A DNA stretch of 64,000 bases from Actinacidiphila paucisporea (GCF_900142575.1 NZ_FRBI01000004.1:281909-345908), one strand, 5' to 3'; shown: positions 50,335 to 59,407, counted from the first letter of the stretch. Numbers and translations are program-made. The notes: generated by a model not told the origin, from the letters alone.

Positions 50335-50434
50335 GGGCGGACCACCCCCTTTACCCGTTCAACTACCGCAAACGGCGCGACTCATGCGTGCGATCGCGTC
50401 CCGTCTCGGGTCGCGGGCAGAACGCGTCGACGCA

Positions 50435-51262
50435 TCACTCCAGTGTGGTCAACGGATCGCCGACGCGCAGGGTTCCGGATTGCTCGGGTACCAGATTCTG
50501 GCCGAAGACCAGCGCCGAGCCGATCCTGCGGTGCCGGGCCAGGGTGCGCAGCGGCTCCTTGCCGCGGGCGCCGCTGTCCTGGTCGGTGGTGGTGACCACG
50601 CAGCGCCCGCAGGGCTTGGGCACCCGGAAGGTGACCTGGCCGATCCGCACCCGCCGCCAGCCGTCCTCGGCCCACGGGTCGGTGCCGTCGACCACCACGT
50701 TGGGCCGGAAGCGGCTCATCGGCAGCGGCCCCTCCTGCGCCCGGTCGCCCGCGGCGATCAGCGCGTTGAGGGCGTCGAGCGAGGCGGTCGTGGTGACGAG
50801 CAGCGGATAGCCGTCGGCAAGGCTGACCGTCTCGCCGGGCAGCGCGTACCGCGGGTCGATCGGCCGCCGTACTCCCGGGTCGTCAAGATGCACCAGCCGA
50901 ACCGGCGTGCCGAGGTAGCCGGAGAACCACGCGTCGGCCTCGTCGCCCGCCGGCAGCACGTCCACCTTCCCGGCGAAGAGCCGCACCGTGCGCAGCGGCC
51001 CGGAGGCGGGCGGCACGACGGTGAGCGGCGGCTGCCCGGGCGCGGTCAGCCGCAGGCCGCCACCCCCCACGGGCAGTGCGGCGAGCAGCGTCAGACGTGG
51101 TTGCTCCCGTTGCGTCACAGCGGAGTCGGTGCCGGCGTCGACCAGCATCCAGCGGCGGTCCTCCGCGAGCCCCCACGGCTCCACGACCGCCTCCTGCGTG
51201 CCGACAGCGCGCAGCGACTTGACCGGGTAGATGTTCAGCGCGCTGAGCCGTGGCGTGGTCAC
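50435..51262 (-). CDS. MOSC-domain protein
   Basis: 275 residues. N-terminal MOSC_N beta-barrel (LNIYPVKSLRAV, RRWMLVDAGTD, LAALPVGGGGLRL), then the MOSC domain with RFRPNVVVDGTDPWAEDGW and the conserved Cys in PKPCGRCVVTTTDQ. MOSC domains bind molybdenum cofactor or transfer sulfur in Mo enzymes and cysteine-dependent reductases. GTG 51262 is chosen; a longer upstream frame is antisense to the neighbouring gene. Its partner protein is not obvious here. It is divergent from nothing; the next upstream gene is on the same strand. Confidence 0.88.
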   Translation of the reverse strand: MTTPRLSALNIYPVKSLRAVGTQEAVVEPWGLAEDRRWMLVDAGTDSAVTQREQPRLTLLAALPVGGGGLRLTAPGQPPLTVVPPASGPLRTVRLFAGKVDVLPAGDEADAWFSGYLGTPVRLVHLDDPGVRRPIDPRYALPGETVSLADGYPLLVTTTASLDALNALIAAGDRAQEGPLPMSRFRPNVVVDGTDPWAEDGWRRVRIGQVTFRVPKPCGRCVVTTTDQDSGARGKEPLRTLARHRRIGSALVFGQNLVPEQSGTLRVGDPLTTLE

Positions 51263-51293
51263 CCCACCATCCTGCCAGCCGCCGTGAGCGGGA

Positions 51294-51848
51294 TCAGCCC
51301 TGGTAGTAGCCTCCGCCGCCCTGGCCGAGGTTGCGCCGCTGGTACTGCTCCTCGGGGTGCCCGCCGGGCACCTGCCGCGGCGGTACGGGACGCGGAGGCA
51401 CCGGGCGGGCCGCCTCGTAACCGCTGGGGGAGGGCTGCGGCGGCATCGCCGGGTAGCCGTTCCCGTTGGTGTTCTGGTAGCCGCCGTTGCCGTAGCCGCC
51501 GCGCGGCGGGGCCTGCTGCGGGATGTACTGCGCGGGCGGCTGCTGGTAGCCGCCGCTCTGGTAGCCGCCGGGCGCCGCGGGCTGCGGCTGCTGGTACGAC
51601 GGAGAGGACGGTCCCGACGGCAGCGCGGGAAGCGCGGGCAGGGCCGGCAGGTTGCTGCCGCCGCCGTAGCCGTTGGCCAGACCCGTGTCGTAGCCGGAGT
51701 AGGGCGACGGTACACGGATCGGTGCGATCTGCGGGGTGCCGCGCTCCGCCACGAGGCTGTCGTAGATCGGGGTGTCCGGGAAGGACGACGATGACGAGGG
51801 GTAGTAGCCGCCGTAGCCGCCACCGTACGAACCGCGGGGGGTGGTCAT
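51294..51848 (-). CDS. Gly/Tyr/Pro-rich low-complexity protein (DUF6643-like)
   Basis: 184 residues, mostly disordered, with N-terminal SYGGGYGGYYPSSSSSF and long Gln/Pro/Gly/Tyr repeats (GGYQSGGYQQPPAQYIPQQ, later NGGYQNTNGNGYP). I recall such proteins as the DUF6643 family of Streptomyces. ATG 51848 has TAACTT on the minus strand 7 nt upstream and no ribosome site. The composition suggests phase-separating or surface-binding behaviour, which is speculative. No signal peptide is seen. Confidence 0.7.
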   Translation of the reverse strand: MTTPRGSYGGGYGGYYPSSSSSFPDTPIYDSLVAERGTPQIAPIRVPSPYSGYDTGLANGYGGGSNLPALPALPALPSGPSSPSYQQPQPAAPGGYQSGGYQQPPAQYIPQQAPPRGGYGNGGYQNTNGNGYPAMPPQPSPSGYEAARPVPPRPVPPRQVPGGHPEEQYQRRNLGQGGGGYYQG

Positions 51849-52043
51849 GGGCCATAAGTTAAGCCCACGATGTGGTCGTTGGGGAGACCGATTAGAGGGT
51901 TGTTTGACGGGCGACGAGTGACACCAAGTCCCCAATATGAGCGAATCCCCGGAAACCGGTCAGCTCGGCATGGTGTGATCAGGTAAAAGACGTGCGTCTG
52001 AGGGATTACCGGGGAGCCGTGACGCACCGGCGGAGGGGGCGGG

Positions 52044-53078
52044 ATGCTGCTGCGCAGGGGGGAAAGTGTCCGGTTGCCGATCGCCGAAGTCCGATTGGAG
52101 TTCGGACGGGGCACCGGTCCGGGCATACCGCGGGCCGATCTGTGCGCGCTTCTGCTCGTCGGCGGCGCACCGCGCGGCGCCGGCGACCTGGTCGACGCGG
52201 ACGTGCCCGGGCACGAGTCGGGCGCGGTCACCCACACCCGCGCGACGGCCGCCGACGGCGACGTCCTGGACACCCTCGTCCTGGACCTGGCGTCACTCGA
52301 ATCAGCCGTCACCACCGTGCTGGTGGTGATACGCGCCGAGGGCGGACCGCTCGGCCGCATCCCCGGACTGCGGCTGCGCGCACTGGTCGAGGGCGCGCAG
52401 CCGGTACGGCTCGACTGCGGCGGTGTCACCGGCGGCCGGATGCTGGTGGTCGGCGAGTGCTACCGCGACGCGGCGGGCGAGAGGTGGCGGCTGCGCGCGG
52501 CCGCCCTCACCGCACCCCTCATGCCCGCCACCCCGCGCCCGGCCCGGCCCACGCCCGTGGTGCTGCCGCCCGCCGGTACGTGCGCCGGCCCGGGACTGCT
52601 GCGGATCGCCTTCTGCGCGGAAGGGGGCGGCGGGGCCCGCATCGACCTGTGCGCGCTCTTCGAACTGGCCGACGGGCGCAAGGGCGTCGTCCAGCCGCTC
52701 GGCGGCGCCGCCGGCGCGCTGCGGCTGCCGCCGTACGTACGGCTCGACGGCGACCGCCTCACCGTCAACCTCGACCAGGCCGCGCGCTTCCGGCGCGTCC
52801 TGGTCTTCCTCGCCCTGCGCGGCGCAGGGCGCAGCTTCGCCGACGTCCGCGGCACGGTCACGGTACGGCCCGACCACGGGCCCCCGCAGGACTTCCCCCT
52901 CGACCCCGGCGACCCGGCCTCCACCGTCTGCGCCCTGCTCCTCCTCACCCCGGAGGGGGACGCCCTGCGCGTCCGCCGCGAGGCCCGCCACCTCGCCGTC
53001 CGGCGCGGTGTCAGCCCCCAGCGCACGGTCGACTACGCCTACGGCTGGGGTCTGGTGTGGACCCCGGCCGCGCTGTGA
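52044..53078 (+). CDS. Double TerD-like domain protein
   Basis: 344 residues with two TerD-related beta-sandwich units. The first is about residues 1-150 (LLRRGESVRLP, ADLCALLLVGGAPRGA, ESGAVTHTRATAADGD); the second is about 190-330 (LRIAFCAEGGGGARIDLCALFELADG, YVRLDGDRLTVNLDQA). TerD domains bind calcium and occur in tellurium/phage resistance modules. Here no other ter gene is adjacent, so it is a stand-alone relative. ATG 52044 follows GGAGGGGGCGGG. Confidence 0.75.
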   Translation: MLLRRGESVRLPIAEVRLEFGRGTGPGIPRADLCALLLVGGAPRGAGDLVDADVPGHESGAVTHTRATAADGDVLDTLVLDLASLESAVTTVLVVIRAEGGPLGRIPGLRLRALVEGAQPVRLDCGGVTGGRMLVVGECYRDAAGERWRLRAAALTAPLMPATPRPARPTPVVLPPAGTCAGPGLLRIAFCAEGGGGARIDLCALFELADGRKGVVQPLGGAAGALRLPPYVRLDGDRLTVNLDQAARFRRVLVFLALRGAGRSFADVRGTVTVRPDHGPPQDFPLDPGDPASTVCALLLLTPEGDALRVRREARHLAVRRGVSPQRTVDYAYGWGLVWTPAAL

Positions 53079-53108
53079 CCCGCGCTTATCGGCTCACGAG
53101 GGGCGCGG

Positions 53109-53154
53109 TCAGGCCGGGGTCGTGTTCAGGCCGGGTCGTGTTCAGGTCGGGTCG
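53109..53154. repeat. 16-bp tandem repeat at 3' end of glycosyltransferase
   Basis: GTCGTGTTCAGG recurs at 53119 and 53135 with a 16-bp period; units 53119-53134 and 53135-53150 differ at one base, and partial units flank them. The glycosyltransferase stop (TCA at 53142-53144, minus strand) lies inside the second unit. Confidence 0.8.
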
Positions 53155-54311
53155 GGGCGGGAGTAGGTGCGGCCCTTCCAGGCGGCGCCGCGGCCGCGGT
53201 AGTGCTGGACGGCGGAGTCGACGGTCATCAGGAGGTACAGCGCGGCGGTGTAGGGGAGGGTCGGCGCGAGCCACCACCGCTGGCCGTAGTAGCGCAGCAT
53301 GGGGAGATACGTCGCCGTCATGACGGCCCAAGCGGCGGCGCCGAGGGCGCACACGGACCACGCCCCGGCTGCGGCGCCGCCGATGGCGGCGGCCGGCGGG
53401 ACGAGGTAGATCAGGACGAGGCCGACCACTGTGCCGGCCAGCAGCGCCGGGCTGTGGCGGAGTTGGGCGTAGGCGCTGCGCGAGACCATCCGCCACAGCT
53501 CGCCGAGGTGCGGGTAGGGGCGGATGCTGTCGACGCGGTCGGCGAGCCCGAGCCAGATCCGGCCACCCGAGCGCCGTACCGCCCCCGCGAGGGCGACGTC
53601 GTCGATGACGGACTGGCGGATGCTGTCCGGCACCCCGGCCGCGTCGACGGCGCCGGCGCGGATCAGGACGCAGCCGCCGGCCGCCGCCGCCGTGCGGGAG
53701 CGCGGGCGGTTGATCCAGCGGAAGGGGTAGAGCTGCGCGAAGAAGTAGACGAAGGCCGGGACGATCAGCCGCTCCCACCCGGTCTCGACCCGCAGCCTGG
53801 CCATCTGCGACACCATGTCGAGGTCCGCGCCGACCGCCGCGGTGACCAGGGCGCGCAGGCTGTCCGGCCGGTGCGCGATGTCGGCGTCGGTGAGCAGCAG
53901 GTATTCCGCCCCGGTGCGCTCGCGCGCGAGCGCGACACCGTGGCGTACCGCCCACAGCTTGCCCGTCCAGCCGGTCGGCGGCTCGCCGGGGGAGGAGACG
54001 GTCAGCGGCAGCCCCCCGTGCGCCCGCGCCAGTTCGCGGGCGACGTCCCCGGTGCCGTCGGTGCTGCCGTCGTCGACCAGGAAGACCTCGGCCCGGCCGG
54101 GATAGTCCTGCGCCAGCAGCGAGGCCAGGCTCAGGTCCAGCACCGCGGCCTCGTCCCGCGCGGGTACCACGACGGCGACCGCCGGCCATGCGGAGGGCTC
54201 GGCGACCCGCGGCGGCAGCCGCACGTCCGTACGCCAGAAGAAGCCCTGTCCCAGCAGCAGCCACACCCACACCAGCAGGGACAGCCCTGCGATCACTGTC
54301 GTCACCGTCAC
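53142..54311 (-). CDS. HpnB-like glycosyltransferase family 2 membrane protein
   Basis: 389 residues. N-terminal TM helix (VIAGLSLLVWVWLLLGQGF), GT2 domain with AVVVPARDEAAVLDLSLASL, EVFLVDDGSTDGT (DxD-like metal site), YLLLTDADIAHRPDSL and a late acidic ED-like segment SVIDDVALAGAV, followed by C-terminal helices (TVVGLVLIYLVPPAAAIGG and others). This layout matches hopene-associated glycosyltransferase HpnB, but no other hopanoid gene is in the window. The start codon, GTG 54311, is uncertain by a few codons. Confidence 0.85.
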   Translation of the reverse strand: MTVTTVIAGLSLLVWVWLLLGQGFFWRTDVRLPPRVAEPSAWPAVAVVVPARDEAAVLDLSLASLLAQDYPGRAEVFLVDDGSTDGTGDVARELARAHGGLPLTVSSPGEPPTGWTGKLWAVRHGVALARERTGAEYLLLTDADIAHRPDSLRALVTAAVGADLDMVSQMARLRVETGWERLIVPAFVYFFAQLYPFRWINRPRSRTAAAAGGCVLIRAGAVDAAGVPDSIRQSVIDDVALAGAVRRSGGRIWLGLADRVDSIRPYPHLGELWRMVSRSAYAQLRHSPALLAGTVVGLVLIYLVPPAAAIGGAAAGAWSVCALGAAAWAVMTATYLPMLRYYGQRWWLAPTLPYTAALYLLMTVDSAVQHYRGRGAAWKGRTYSRPDPT

Positions 54312-54379
54312 CCGCGGCAGTCTGCCGCACGCCGGGTGCCGGGCGGCGGCGCGGTCGGCGCGCCGCTTAGGGTGAGGGG

Positions 54380-55153
54380 GTGAAGATCGCACTCGTGGAC
54401 TCCGGAATCGGACTGCTGGCCGCCGCCGCGGCCGTACGCCGGATGCGGCCGGACGCCGATCTGGTGCTGTCGTGCGACCCGGAGGGCATGCCCTGGGGGC
54501 CGCGGACCGCGCAGGACGTCAGCGACCGCGCGCTGCGGTGCGCGCTGGCCGCCGCCGAACGCGGCCCTGACGCCTTGATCGTCGCCTGCAACACCGCGTC
54601 CGTGCATGCGCTGACGGCGGTGCGGGCCGCGCTGGAGCCGGCCCTGCCGGTCGTCGGCACGGTGCCCGCGATCAAGCCCGCCGCGGCGGGCGGCGGCGGC
54701 GTCGCCATCTGGGCGACGCCCGCCACCACGGGCAGCGCCTACCAGCGCGCGCTGATCGCCGAGTTCGGCGGCGCCGCCGAGGTCACCGAGGTGCCGTGCC
54801 CCGGGCTCGCCGACGCCGTGCAGGCCGGCGACACCGCGGCGGTCGCCGCCGCGATCGAGGCGGCGGCGGCGTTGACCCCGGTGGGCGTACGCGCGGTCGT
54901 GCTCGGCTGCACGCACTACGAGCTCGTCACTGACCGCATCGCGGCGGCCGTGCCGGGTGCGGAGATGTTCGGTTCCGCCGACGCCGTCGCCGCGCAGGCG
55001 CTGCGCAGGATCGGCCAGGCGGCGCGGACGCCGGCCGGCGGTGTCTTCGGCGGTCTCGAGGTGCTGCTCAACGGGCGCGGCGCCGGCCTGCCCGACGTCG
55101 CGACGGCGTACGCCGAGGGTGCGGCGCTGGCCGTGACACCCGCCACGGCGTGA
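54380..55153 (+). CDS. Aspartate/glutamate racemase family protein
   Basis: 257-residue racemase-fold protein similar to glutamate racemase. It starts IALVDSGIGLLAAAAAV, with the catalytic cysteine pair C70 (VACNTASVHAL) and C177 (LGCTHYELV). Family members interconvert L- and D-amino acids, for example supplying D-glutamate for peptidoglycan. Whether this is the cell's MurI cannot be told; the length is shorter than average and the usual MurI neighbours are absent. TAGGGT (54368-54373) lies 6 nt before GTG 54380. Confidence 0.82.
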   Translation: MKIALVDSGIGLLAAAAAVRRMRPDADLVLSCDPEGMPWGPRTAQDVSDRALRCALAAAERGPDALIVACNTASVHALTAVRAALEPALPVVGTVPAIKPAAAGGGGVAIWATPATTGSAYQRALIAEFGGAAEVTEVPCPGLADAVQAGDTAAVAAAIEAAAALTPVGVRAVVLGCTHYELVTDRIAAAVPGAEMFGSADAVAAQALRRIGQAARTPAGGVFGGLEVLLNGRGAGLPDVATAYAEGAALAVTPATA

Positions 55154-55198
55154 CGCCGCAGGGCTGCCCATTGCGTGCCGTATGAGTACGCTTCGACC

Positions 55199-55744
55199 AT
55201 GACGTACGCTCCCCGACCGGAGTCCGTCACGCCCCAGGTGTGGACGGGCCGCGCCAGCAACCGCATGCAGTGGGTTCTCGCCACGGCGGGCGCCGCATGC
55301 CTCGCGCTGGGCATCGAGCTGGCAGTCGACCAGCCCGCGACCACCGATCTCGCGCCGCTGGTGATGTCGGTGGTGGGCTGCCTCGCGGTGGGGCTGCTGA
55401 TCCTCTTCGGCACGGTCGCCTTCACCCACGTCAAGGTCCAGATCGACCGGGAGTGCGTCGAGGTGCGCTGCGGCCACATCGGGCTGCCGCGCCGGCGGAT
55501 CCCGCTCGCGGACGTCATCGGCGCCAGCCTGGTGCCGCTGATCAGCCCGCGCAGCTGGGGCGGCTGGGGCTACCGCTGGCGCCCGGAGAAGGGCACCGCC
55601 GTCGTCGTACGGCGCGGCCCCGGCATCATCATCGACCTCGGCGCCGGGCATCGCTTCACCGTGACGGTGGACGATCCCGAGGGGGCCGTGCTGGCCATCC
55701 GCGCGTGGTTGCGGCTGCGGGCCAGGACGCTGGCCGGCCCCTGA
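55199..55744 (+). CDS. Two-TM membrane protein of unknown function
   Basis: 181 residues with two hydrophobic helices (WVLATAGAACLALGIEL and LVMSVVGCLAVGLLILFGTVAF) followed by a soluble beta-rich C-terminal domain (VQIDRECVEVRCGHIGLPRRRIPLADVIG, then YRWRPEKGTAVVVRRGPGIIIDLG, VTVDDPEGAVLAI). This PH-like membrane-anchored layout is common in actinobacterial proteins of unknown role. ATG 55199 is used; the in-frame ATG 55175 is alternative. It follows the racemase gene by 45 bp. Confidence 0.65.
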   Translation: MTYAPRPESVTPQVWTGRASNRMQWVLATAGAACLALGIELAVDQPATTDLAPLVMSVVGCLAVGLLILFGTVAFTHVKVQIDRECVEVRCGHIGLPRRRIPLADVIGASLVPLISPRSWGGWGYRWRPEKGTAVVVRRGPGIIIDLGAGHRFTVTVDDPEGAVLAIRAWLRLRARTLAGP

Positions 55745-55835
55745 GGGAGCTGGCCCCCCTCGCGCTGGCCGGGAGCGCGGTTCCGCCCCGAAAAAGTTCG
55801 CTCGAACGTACGGCGGCGCCCCTCCCCCTTCCGGC

Positions 55836-56927
55836 TCAGTCGGCCGGGGGGAAGGGGTCGGGTGGGAAAGGGTGCGCTGTCGCCACGCCGGACAGGAAGC
55901 CGGCGCCGGCGGTGACGACGGCGTAGCTCAGGATGTGGTCGACGGTGGCGAGAATCGCCAGGCCGGTGAGGGTGGCGGCGGCGGTGAGCACCACCGGTGT
56001 GGGGCGCGGGGAGCGCCACAGGGCGGTGAGGAGCCAGCCGAACGCGAGGGCCAGCAGGGCGACACCGGGGATGCCCTGCTCCGCGGCGAGCTGGAGCGGC
56101 GCGGACTGGGGGGACTCCGCTGCCGGGGCGAGGCCGGACGGGGCCGCGGGCGGGGCCTCGTCGGCGAAGCGTTCGGGGCCGACACCGCGCAGCGGATGCT
56201 TCTCCGCGAGGTCGACCGCCTGGTGCCACAGCTCGACACGGGGCTGGGTGAGCTGGCCGGTGAGGGATTCCGACAGGCCGGACGGCAGCGCGTCGGTGGC
56301 CACCGCGGCGCTGCCGCCGACCGCGAGTGCCGCTGCCAGGGCGAGGGCGGCCAGGCCCGGCAGGCGGCGCCGCACGCGGGCCGCGGCCAGGGAGCACAGG
56401 ACGATCGCGACGCCCGCCGCGAAGCCGGCAGCGGAACCGAGCGCGAGGGCGGCCGCGGCGGCGCCCGCGCCCACGGAGCGCAGCGCGATCCGCCGGGCGG
56501 CGCCCCGGGCGGCCCAGGCGGCGCAGCAGGCGGCGCCGACGGCCAGGACGAGGAGGGCCGCGTCGGCGTTCGGGTAGCCCAGCGGCGGCGCGTCCGGATG
56601 CGCGGACAGCCGGGTCGGCGGTACGAGCACCAGGGCCAGGACGGCGCCCGCGGCGGCGGCCGGCGCCAGGACCGGCAGCAGGGCCCCCAGGATGCGGCCG
56701 AGCGCGTAACCCGCGGTGACGGCGAGCAGCGCGAGCAGCGTGCCCTCGGGGCGGGCGGGCCGGCCGGCGGCCGCTATCAGCGTCCAGACGGCGCAGCAGA
56801 CGAGCACCACGATGCCGGCCGCGTCCAGGAACCCGCCGCCCCGCTCCCCGGCCGTCCGGCCCTGGGGCGAGCCGTCGCCGCGGCCCGCCCGAGTGGCGCC
56901 CGGCGTCCCGCCGGCCGTCGTGTCCAT
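55836..56927 (-). CDS. O-antigen-ligase-like multi-TM protein
   Basis: 363 residues with about ten hydrophobic segments (AAGIVVLVCCAVWTLIAAAG, ALLAVTAGYALGRILGALLP, PGLAALALAAALAVGGSAAV and more). A large outer loop carries the O-antigen ligase (Wzy_C) pattern: RVELWHQAVDLAEKHPLRGVG, then APLQLAAEQGIPGVALLAL. Such proteins transfer or polymerise polysaccharide on the outer face of the membrane. ATG 56927 follows GGGGG on the minus strand. The first 28 residues are a Gly-rich, polar extension. Confidence 0.82.
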   Translation of the reverse strand: MDTTAGGTPGATRAGRGDGSPQGRTAGERGGGFLDAAGIVVLVCCAVWTLIAAAGRPARPEGTLLALLAVTAGYALGRILGALLPVLAPAAAAGAVLALVLVPPTRLSAHPDAPPLGYPNADAALLVLAVGAACCAAWAARGAARRIALRSVGAGAAAAALALGSAAGFAAGVAIVLCSLAAARVRRRLPGLAALALAAALAVGGSAAVATDALPSGLSESLTGQLTQPRVELWHQAVDLAEKHPLRGVGPERFADEAPPAAPSGLAPAAESPQSAPLQLAAEQGIPGVALLALAFGWLLTALWRSPRPTPVVLTAAATLTGLAILATVDHILSYAVVTAGAGFLSGVATAHPFPPDPFPPAD

Positions 56928-57106
56928 GCCCCCGTACCCCCTGACGCCGCACGGACGCGACGGCGTGCCGTCACGCCCGCGTTCCCCGCGTGGGCGCTGC
57001 CTGTCGGGCCACCGTAACGGCTGACGGATCCGCTGTGGACACTTGTGTGGCACCGATGTCTTCGTTGGGAAACCTGGTGCGAATGAGGCGTTCACCGGGC
57101 GTCTCG

Positions 57107-57118
57107 TAGGCTCGGGCC
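57107..57118 (+). promoter_or_regulatory. -10 element of leaderless Nudix gene
   Basis: TAGGCT (57107-57112) ends 6 nt before ATG 57119, with no Shine-Dalgarno sequence between. Confidence 0.5.
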
Positions 57119-57628
57119 ATGGCGATTCCGCAATTCATCCTGGACATCCGCGCCAAGGCGGGCGAGACGCTGCTGTTCCTGCCGGGCGTGGTGATGGTGG
57201 TGTTCGACGAGCGCGGCCGGGTCCTGCTCAACCGCCGGGCCGACACCGGGAAGTGGGCACTGATCAGCGGTATCCCCGACCCCGGCGAGCAGCCCGCCGA
57301 GGCGGCCGTGCGGGAGATCGAGGAGGAGACCGGCGTCGCGGCGGTCGTGGAGCGGGTGCTGAGCGTCTTCACCACCGAGCCCGTGGTCTACCCCAACGGC
57401 GACCGGGCGCAGTACATGGACATCGTGCTGCGCTGCCGCGCGGTCGGCGGCGAGGCGCGGGTCAACGACGACGAGTCGCTCGAGGTGGGCTGGTTCGCCC
57501 TGGACGAGCTGCCGCCCCTCGGCCCGATCGCCCGCGGCCGGATCGAGCTGGCACTGCGTGGCGATCCGACCTGGTTCGCCCCCGCCCAGGTCCCCGGGAT
57601 CGCCGCCCGCGGCTACCAGGCACCCTGA
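57119..57628 (+). CDS. Nudix hydrolase
   Basis: 169-residue Nudix enzyme with the box GIPDPGEQPAEAAVREIEEE followed by TGV, matching GX5EX7REUXEEXGU. N-terminal helix PQFILDIRAKAGETLLFLPG and the metal-binding strand VLLNRRADTGKWALIS complete the fold. It hydrolyses a nucleoside diphosphate derivative; the substrate is unknown. A terminator hairpin follows. Confidence 0.93.
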   Translation: MAIPQFILDIRAKAGETLLFLPGVVMVVFDERGRVLLNRRADTGKWALISGIPDPGEQPAEAAVREIEEETGVAAVVERVLSVFTTEPVVYPNGDRAQYMDIVLRCRAVGGEARVNDDESLEVGWFALDELPPLGPIARGRIELALRGDPTWFAPAQVPGIAARGYQAP

Positions 57629-57632
57629 GCCG

Positions 57633-57660
57633 CGGCGGGGCCGGTCCGCCGGCCCCGCCG
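57633..57660. terminator. Hairpin terminator after Nudix gene
   Basis: A 12-bp stem (57633-57644 with 57649-57660) and loop TCCG begin 5 bp after the Nudix stop. Confidence 0.75.
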
Positions 57661-57781
57661 GCCCGTGTGATCCACACCTCACCGTACGAGCGCGATGTCA
57701 CATCGCGCCGCGCCGCACACCTCTGCCTCGTACGACCACGAGGCCGTGAGCGACTGTGCCGCGCACGGCGAGGAGGAGACT

Positions 57782-59407
57782 GTGAACAAGTTGCGGGGCA
57801 ACCCGTGGGCGATCCTGACGGTGCTGTCCATCGGGTTCTTCATGACACTGCTCGACCTGACCATCGTCAACATCGCCATCCCCGACATGGTCGGCCACCT
57901 GGACGCCTCACTCGACCAGATCCTGTGGATCACCAACGCCTACACGCTGGCGCTCGCCGTCCTGCTGATCACCTCGGGGCGGCTCGGCGACCTGAACGGC
58001 AAGAAGAACCTGTTCATCTACGGTGTCGCTCTGTTCACCCTGGCCAGCCTGGCGTGCGGCCTCTCGCAGAACCCGAGCGAGCTGATCACCTTCCGGGCGG
58101 TCCAGGGCGTGGGCGCCGCGATGCTGCTGCCGCAGACCCTGTCGCTCGTGGTGGACGTCTTCCCGACCGAGAAGCGCGGTGTCGCGCTCGGCGTGTGGGG
58201 CATCGTCGCCGGTGTGTCAGGCGCCGCCGGGCCCACGGTCGGCGGGCTGCTGGTCACCAAGCTGGACTGGCGGTGGATCTTCTTCGTCAACATCCCGCTC
58301 GGCGTGATCTGCGTCATCGGCGCGGTCATCCTCTTCCCCGCGCCCGTACGGACCGTCAGGCACCGTTTCGACGTGCCGGGGGTGGTCCTGTCCTCGGTCG
58401 CGTTGTTCCTGCTGTCGTTCGGCCTGATCGAGGGCGAGAAATACGACTGGAACGGCTGGATCTGGGGCGCCGTCGCGGCTTCGGCGGTGGTGGGCGGGAT
58501 CTTCCTGCTCTACCAGCGCGGCCAGCAGGACAACGAGCCGCTGGTGCCCTTCTCGCTGTTCAGGGACCGCAACTTCACCCTCATGAACTTCGTCGGCATC
58601 GCCATCTCGTTCGGCATCGTCGGGCTCTTCCTGCCGATCACCGTCTACCTCCAGTCGGTGCTGGGCTACAGCGCGCTCAAGGCGGGCCTGGTGCTGCTCC
58701 CGCTGTCCGTCGGCACGTTCGTGACGGCAGGACCGGCGGCGGTGCTCGCCGACAAGGTGGGCGCCAAGTACATCCTGATGACCGGTCTGACGCTCTTCGG
58801 CGGCGGCCTGGCCTGGATCATGGCGGTCGCGGACGTCGGCAGGAGCTGGACGGGTGTCGTCGCCCCGCTGTTCATCATGGGCCTCGGCACAGGCTGCACC
58901 TTCTCGCCGATGGCCACCGAGGTCATGCGCAATGTGCCGCCCAAGCTCACCGGTGCCGCCTCCGGCGTCAACAACGCGCTGCGGCAGGTCGGTTCCGTCC
59001 TGGCCGGCGCCGTGGTGGGCGCGGTCCTCCAGGGGCGCTTCGCCTCCGCGCTGAAGGACCAGGCGGCGCAGCGGGCCGGCGACGTACCGGCCGCGTACCG
59101 CCGGTCGTTCGTGCAGAGCTTCGACGGGGCGCGCAAGCACCTCGACGTCGCGGCGCCGGACGCGGGGCCGCGGGTGCCGAGGAACACGCCGCCCGATGTC
59201 GCGCACCGCGTCCAGGACGCGGCAGGCGCCGTGTTCGGCCACGGCTTCATCGACGCCATGGGGCCGACGCTGCTGGTCTCCGTCGGGGTGCTCGCGCTGG
59301 GCGTGGTGAGCTGCCTGTTCGTCGTGAAGTTCAAGGGCGCGCCGGCGAACCCGCACGGACTGCCGCTGAGCGACGAGGAGATCACGGCAGCCGGCACCGC
59401 CGTGTAG
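57782..59407 (+). CDS. DHA2-type MFS transporter (14 TM)
   Basis: 541-residue exporter: ILTVLSIGFFMTLLDLTIVNIAIP (motif D1), ITSGRLGDLNGKKNLFIYG (motif A-like), ITFRAVQGVGAAMLLPQTL, VAGVSGAAGPTVGGLLV (motif C), and about 14 helices. A polar loop of about 50 residues (FASALKDQAAQRAGDVPAAY onward) separates the last two helices. GTG 57782 follows AGGAGGAG. A drug or toxin proton antiport role is likely. No regulator is adjacent. Confidence 0.94.
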   Translation: MNKLRGNPWAILTVLSIGFFMTLLDLTIVNIAIPDMVGHLDASLDQILWITNAYTLALAVLLITSGRLGDLNGKKNLFIYGVALFTLASLACGLSQNPSELITFRAVQGVGAAMLLPQTLSLVVDVFPTEKRGVALGVWGIVAGVSGAAGPTVGGLLVTKLDWRWIFFVNIPLGVICVIGAVILFPAPVRTVRHRFDVPGVVLSSVALFLLSFGLIEGEKYDWNGWIWGAVAASAVVGGIFLLYQRGQQDNEPLVPFSLFRDRNFTLMNFVGIAISFGIVGLFLPITVYLQSVLGYSALKAGLVLLPLSVGTFVTAGPAAVLADKVGAKYILMTGLTLFGGGLAWIMAVADVGRSWTGVVAPLFIMGLGTGCTFSPMATEVMRNVPPKLTGAASGVNNALRQVGSVLAGAVVGAVLQGRFASALKDQAAQRAGDVPAAYRRSFVQSFDGARKHLDVAAPDAGPRVPRNTPPDVAHRVQDAAGAVFGHGFIDAMGPTLLVSVGVLALGVVSCLFVVKFKGAPANPHGLPLSDEEITAAGTAV

